A DNA stretch of 64,000 nucleotides. Origin: Microbacterium hydrocarbonoxydans (GTDB taxonomy: Bacteria; Actinomycetota; Actinomycetes; Actinomycetales; Microbacteriaceae). Where the stretch lies: NCBI RefSeq assembly GCF_904831005.1, contig NZ_LR882982.1, positions 3,658,001 through 3,722,000 on the forward strand, given 5' to 3'. This document shows, one piece after another, positions 63,472-64,000 of the stretch (the first letter of the stretch is position 1; every line of letters starts with the position of its first letter). Both the position numbers and the translations under genes were made by a program. The notes under the pieces are model-generated. The model was not told the origin of the DNA. It saw nothing but the letters and a program-made list of their open reading frames with translations, and did not search any database.

Positions 63472-64000
63472 GTGCGTTCACAGTCATCAACCCCTCGACC
63501 GGTGCGGCGATCCGCGAGATCGCGCGTGCCGACGCCGCAGAGACGGATGCCGCGATCGCGCGCGCCGTCGCGGCGCAGCGACGGTGGGCGGCGCTCGCAC
63601 CGGTCGCGCGAGCCGACGCGCTGCGGTCGTTCGCTCGGGCGGTCGAGGCCGCCACGGAGGAGCTCGCACAGCTCGAGGTGCTGAACTCCGGGCATCCGAT
63701 CGGCTCGGCCCGCTGGGAGGCCGGACACGTCGCACAGGTGCTCAACTACTACTCGGCCGACCCCGAGCGACTGTCAGGTCGGCAGATCCCGGTGGCCGGC
63801 GGACTCGACGTCACCTTCCACGACCCCTACGGCGTGGTCGGAGTCATCGTGCCGTGGAACTTCCCGATGACGATCGCGGCGTGGGCGTTCGCGCCGGCGC
63901 TCGCCGCGGGCAACGCCGTCGTGCTGAAGCCCGCCGAGCTCACGCCTCTCACTGCGATCCGGCTGGGACAGCTCGCCCTCGAGGCGGGCCTGCCGGAAGG
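63468..64000 (+). CDS. Aldehyde dehydrogenase, 5' part (runs past window end)
   Basis: The ATG at 63468 overlaps the hydrolase stop by 4 nt, with AAGGAGG 7-8 nt upstream. About 177 residues are visible, from the N-terminal NPSTGAAIREIA to GVVGVIVPWNFPMTIAAWAFAPALAAGNAVVLKPAELTPL. This is the NAD-binding half of an ALDH, including the PWNFP and KPAE motifs. The catalytic Cys lies beyond the window. In the gamma-glutamyl pathway it would oxidise the gamma-glutamyl aldehyde (PuuC-like). Confidence 0.92.
   Translation, partial: MSAFTVINPSTGAAIREIARADAAETDAAIARAVAAQRRWAALAPVARADALRSFARAVEAATEELAQLEVLNSGHPIGSARWEAGHVAQVLNYYSADPERLSGRQIPVAGGLDVTFHDPYGVVGVIVPWNFPMTIAAWAFAPALAAGNAVVLKPAELTPLTAIRLGQLALEAGLPE

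Overview
The window is a high-GC, gene-dense chromosomal segment of an actinobacterium. Gene content points to the Microbacteriaceae, most plausibly Microbacterium or a close relative. This is inferred from a C50-type carotenoid cluster with a split lycopene cyclase, an orphan groEL under CIRCE control, Lsr2, a WXG100 protein, an actinobacterial XPB helicase, and many genes that look leaderless. I see no prophage, insertion sequence, CRISPR array or rRNA. Two tRNA genes are present.

Layout: 1-9.6 kb holds the 3' end of an aldo/keto reductase, an ABC exporter operon with its own two-component system, and DNA-repair or redox housekeeping genes (YjbR-like, SRAP/YedK, nitroreductase, MsrB). 9.6-14.2 kb holds groEL with two CIRCE-type operators, a lone WXG100 gene and an OmpR-type two-component system. 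14.3-23.2 kb holds an XPB helicase with its Helicase_C_3 partner, a cold-shock protein followed by a DUF3027 protein with a very acidic tail, serC, a DtxR-family regulator, an M23 peptidase behind a long structured leader, a small ORF that ends inside a terminator, an HNH protein and tRNA-Arg. The end of leuA runs antisense into that tRNA.

25-34.4 kb is mainly the carotenoid locus: idi-crtE-crtB-crtI-crtYe-crtYf-crtEb, chained mostly by 4-nt start/stop overlaps, then an MMPL exporter, with a divergent MarR-family regulator as in the CrtR system of Corynebacterium. Together these would make IPP/DMAPP, GGPP, phytoene, lycopene and a cyclised C50 carotenoid. 34.4-38.5 kb has lsr2, a RamA-like GAF-LuxR regulator, a DUF485/acetate symporter pair, and an Ogt-like protein that lacks the catalytic cysteine.

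38.7-46.7 kb has a large helicase-like protein with degraded Walker motifs, mscL, an FmdB-type zinc ribbon, 5-formyl-THF cyclo-ligase, galU and tRNA-Ala. 46.8-48.0 kb encodes an OmpA-domain lipoprotein with eight exact-period 51-bp coding repeats. 48.1-54.2 kb is a complete histidine utilisation operon (hutH-U-I-G) with a divergent IclR regulator. 54.3-59.7 kb has an oxidoreductase, an unknown protein, cardiolipin synthase, DUF445 and a CsoR/RcnR-family sensor. From 59.7 kb to the end lies an amine-catabolic locus: an ethanolamine-type permease, a glutamine-synthetase-like ligase, a gamma-glutamyl hydrolase and a truncated aldehyde dehydrogenase. This fits the gamma-glutamylation route for ethanolamine or polyamines.

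No obviously new defence or mobile system was found. The best leads are the degenerate helicase, the Cys-less Ogt protein, the leuA/tRNA overlap, the small ORF in the terminator, the M23 leader and the repeat lipoprotein.
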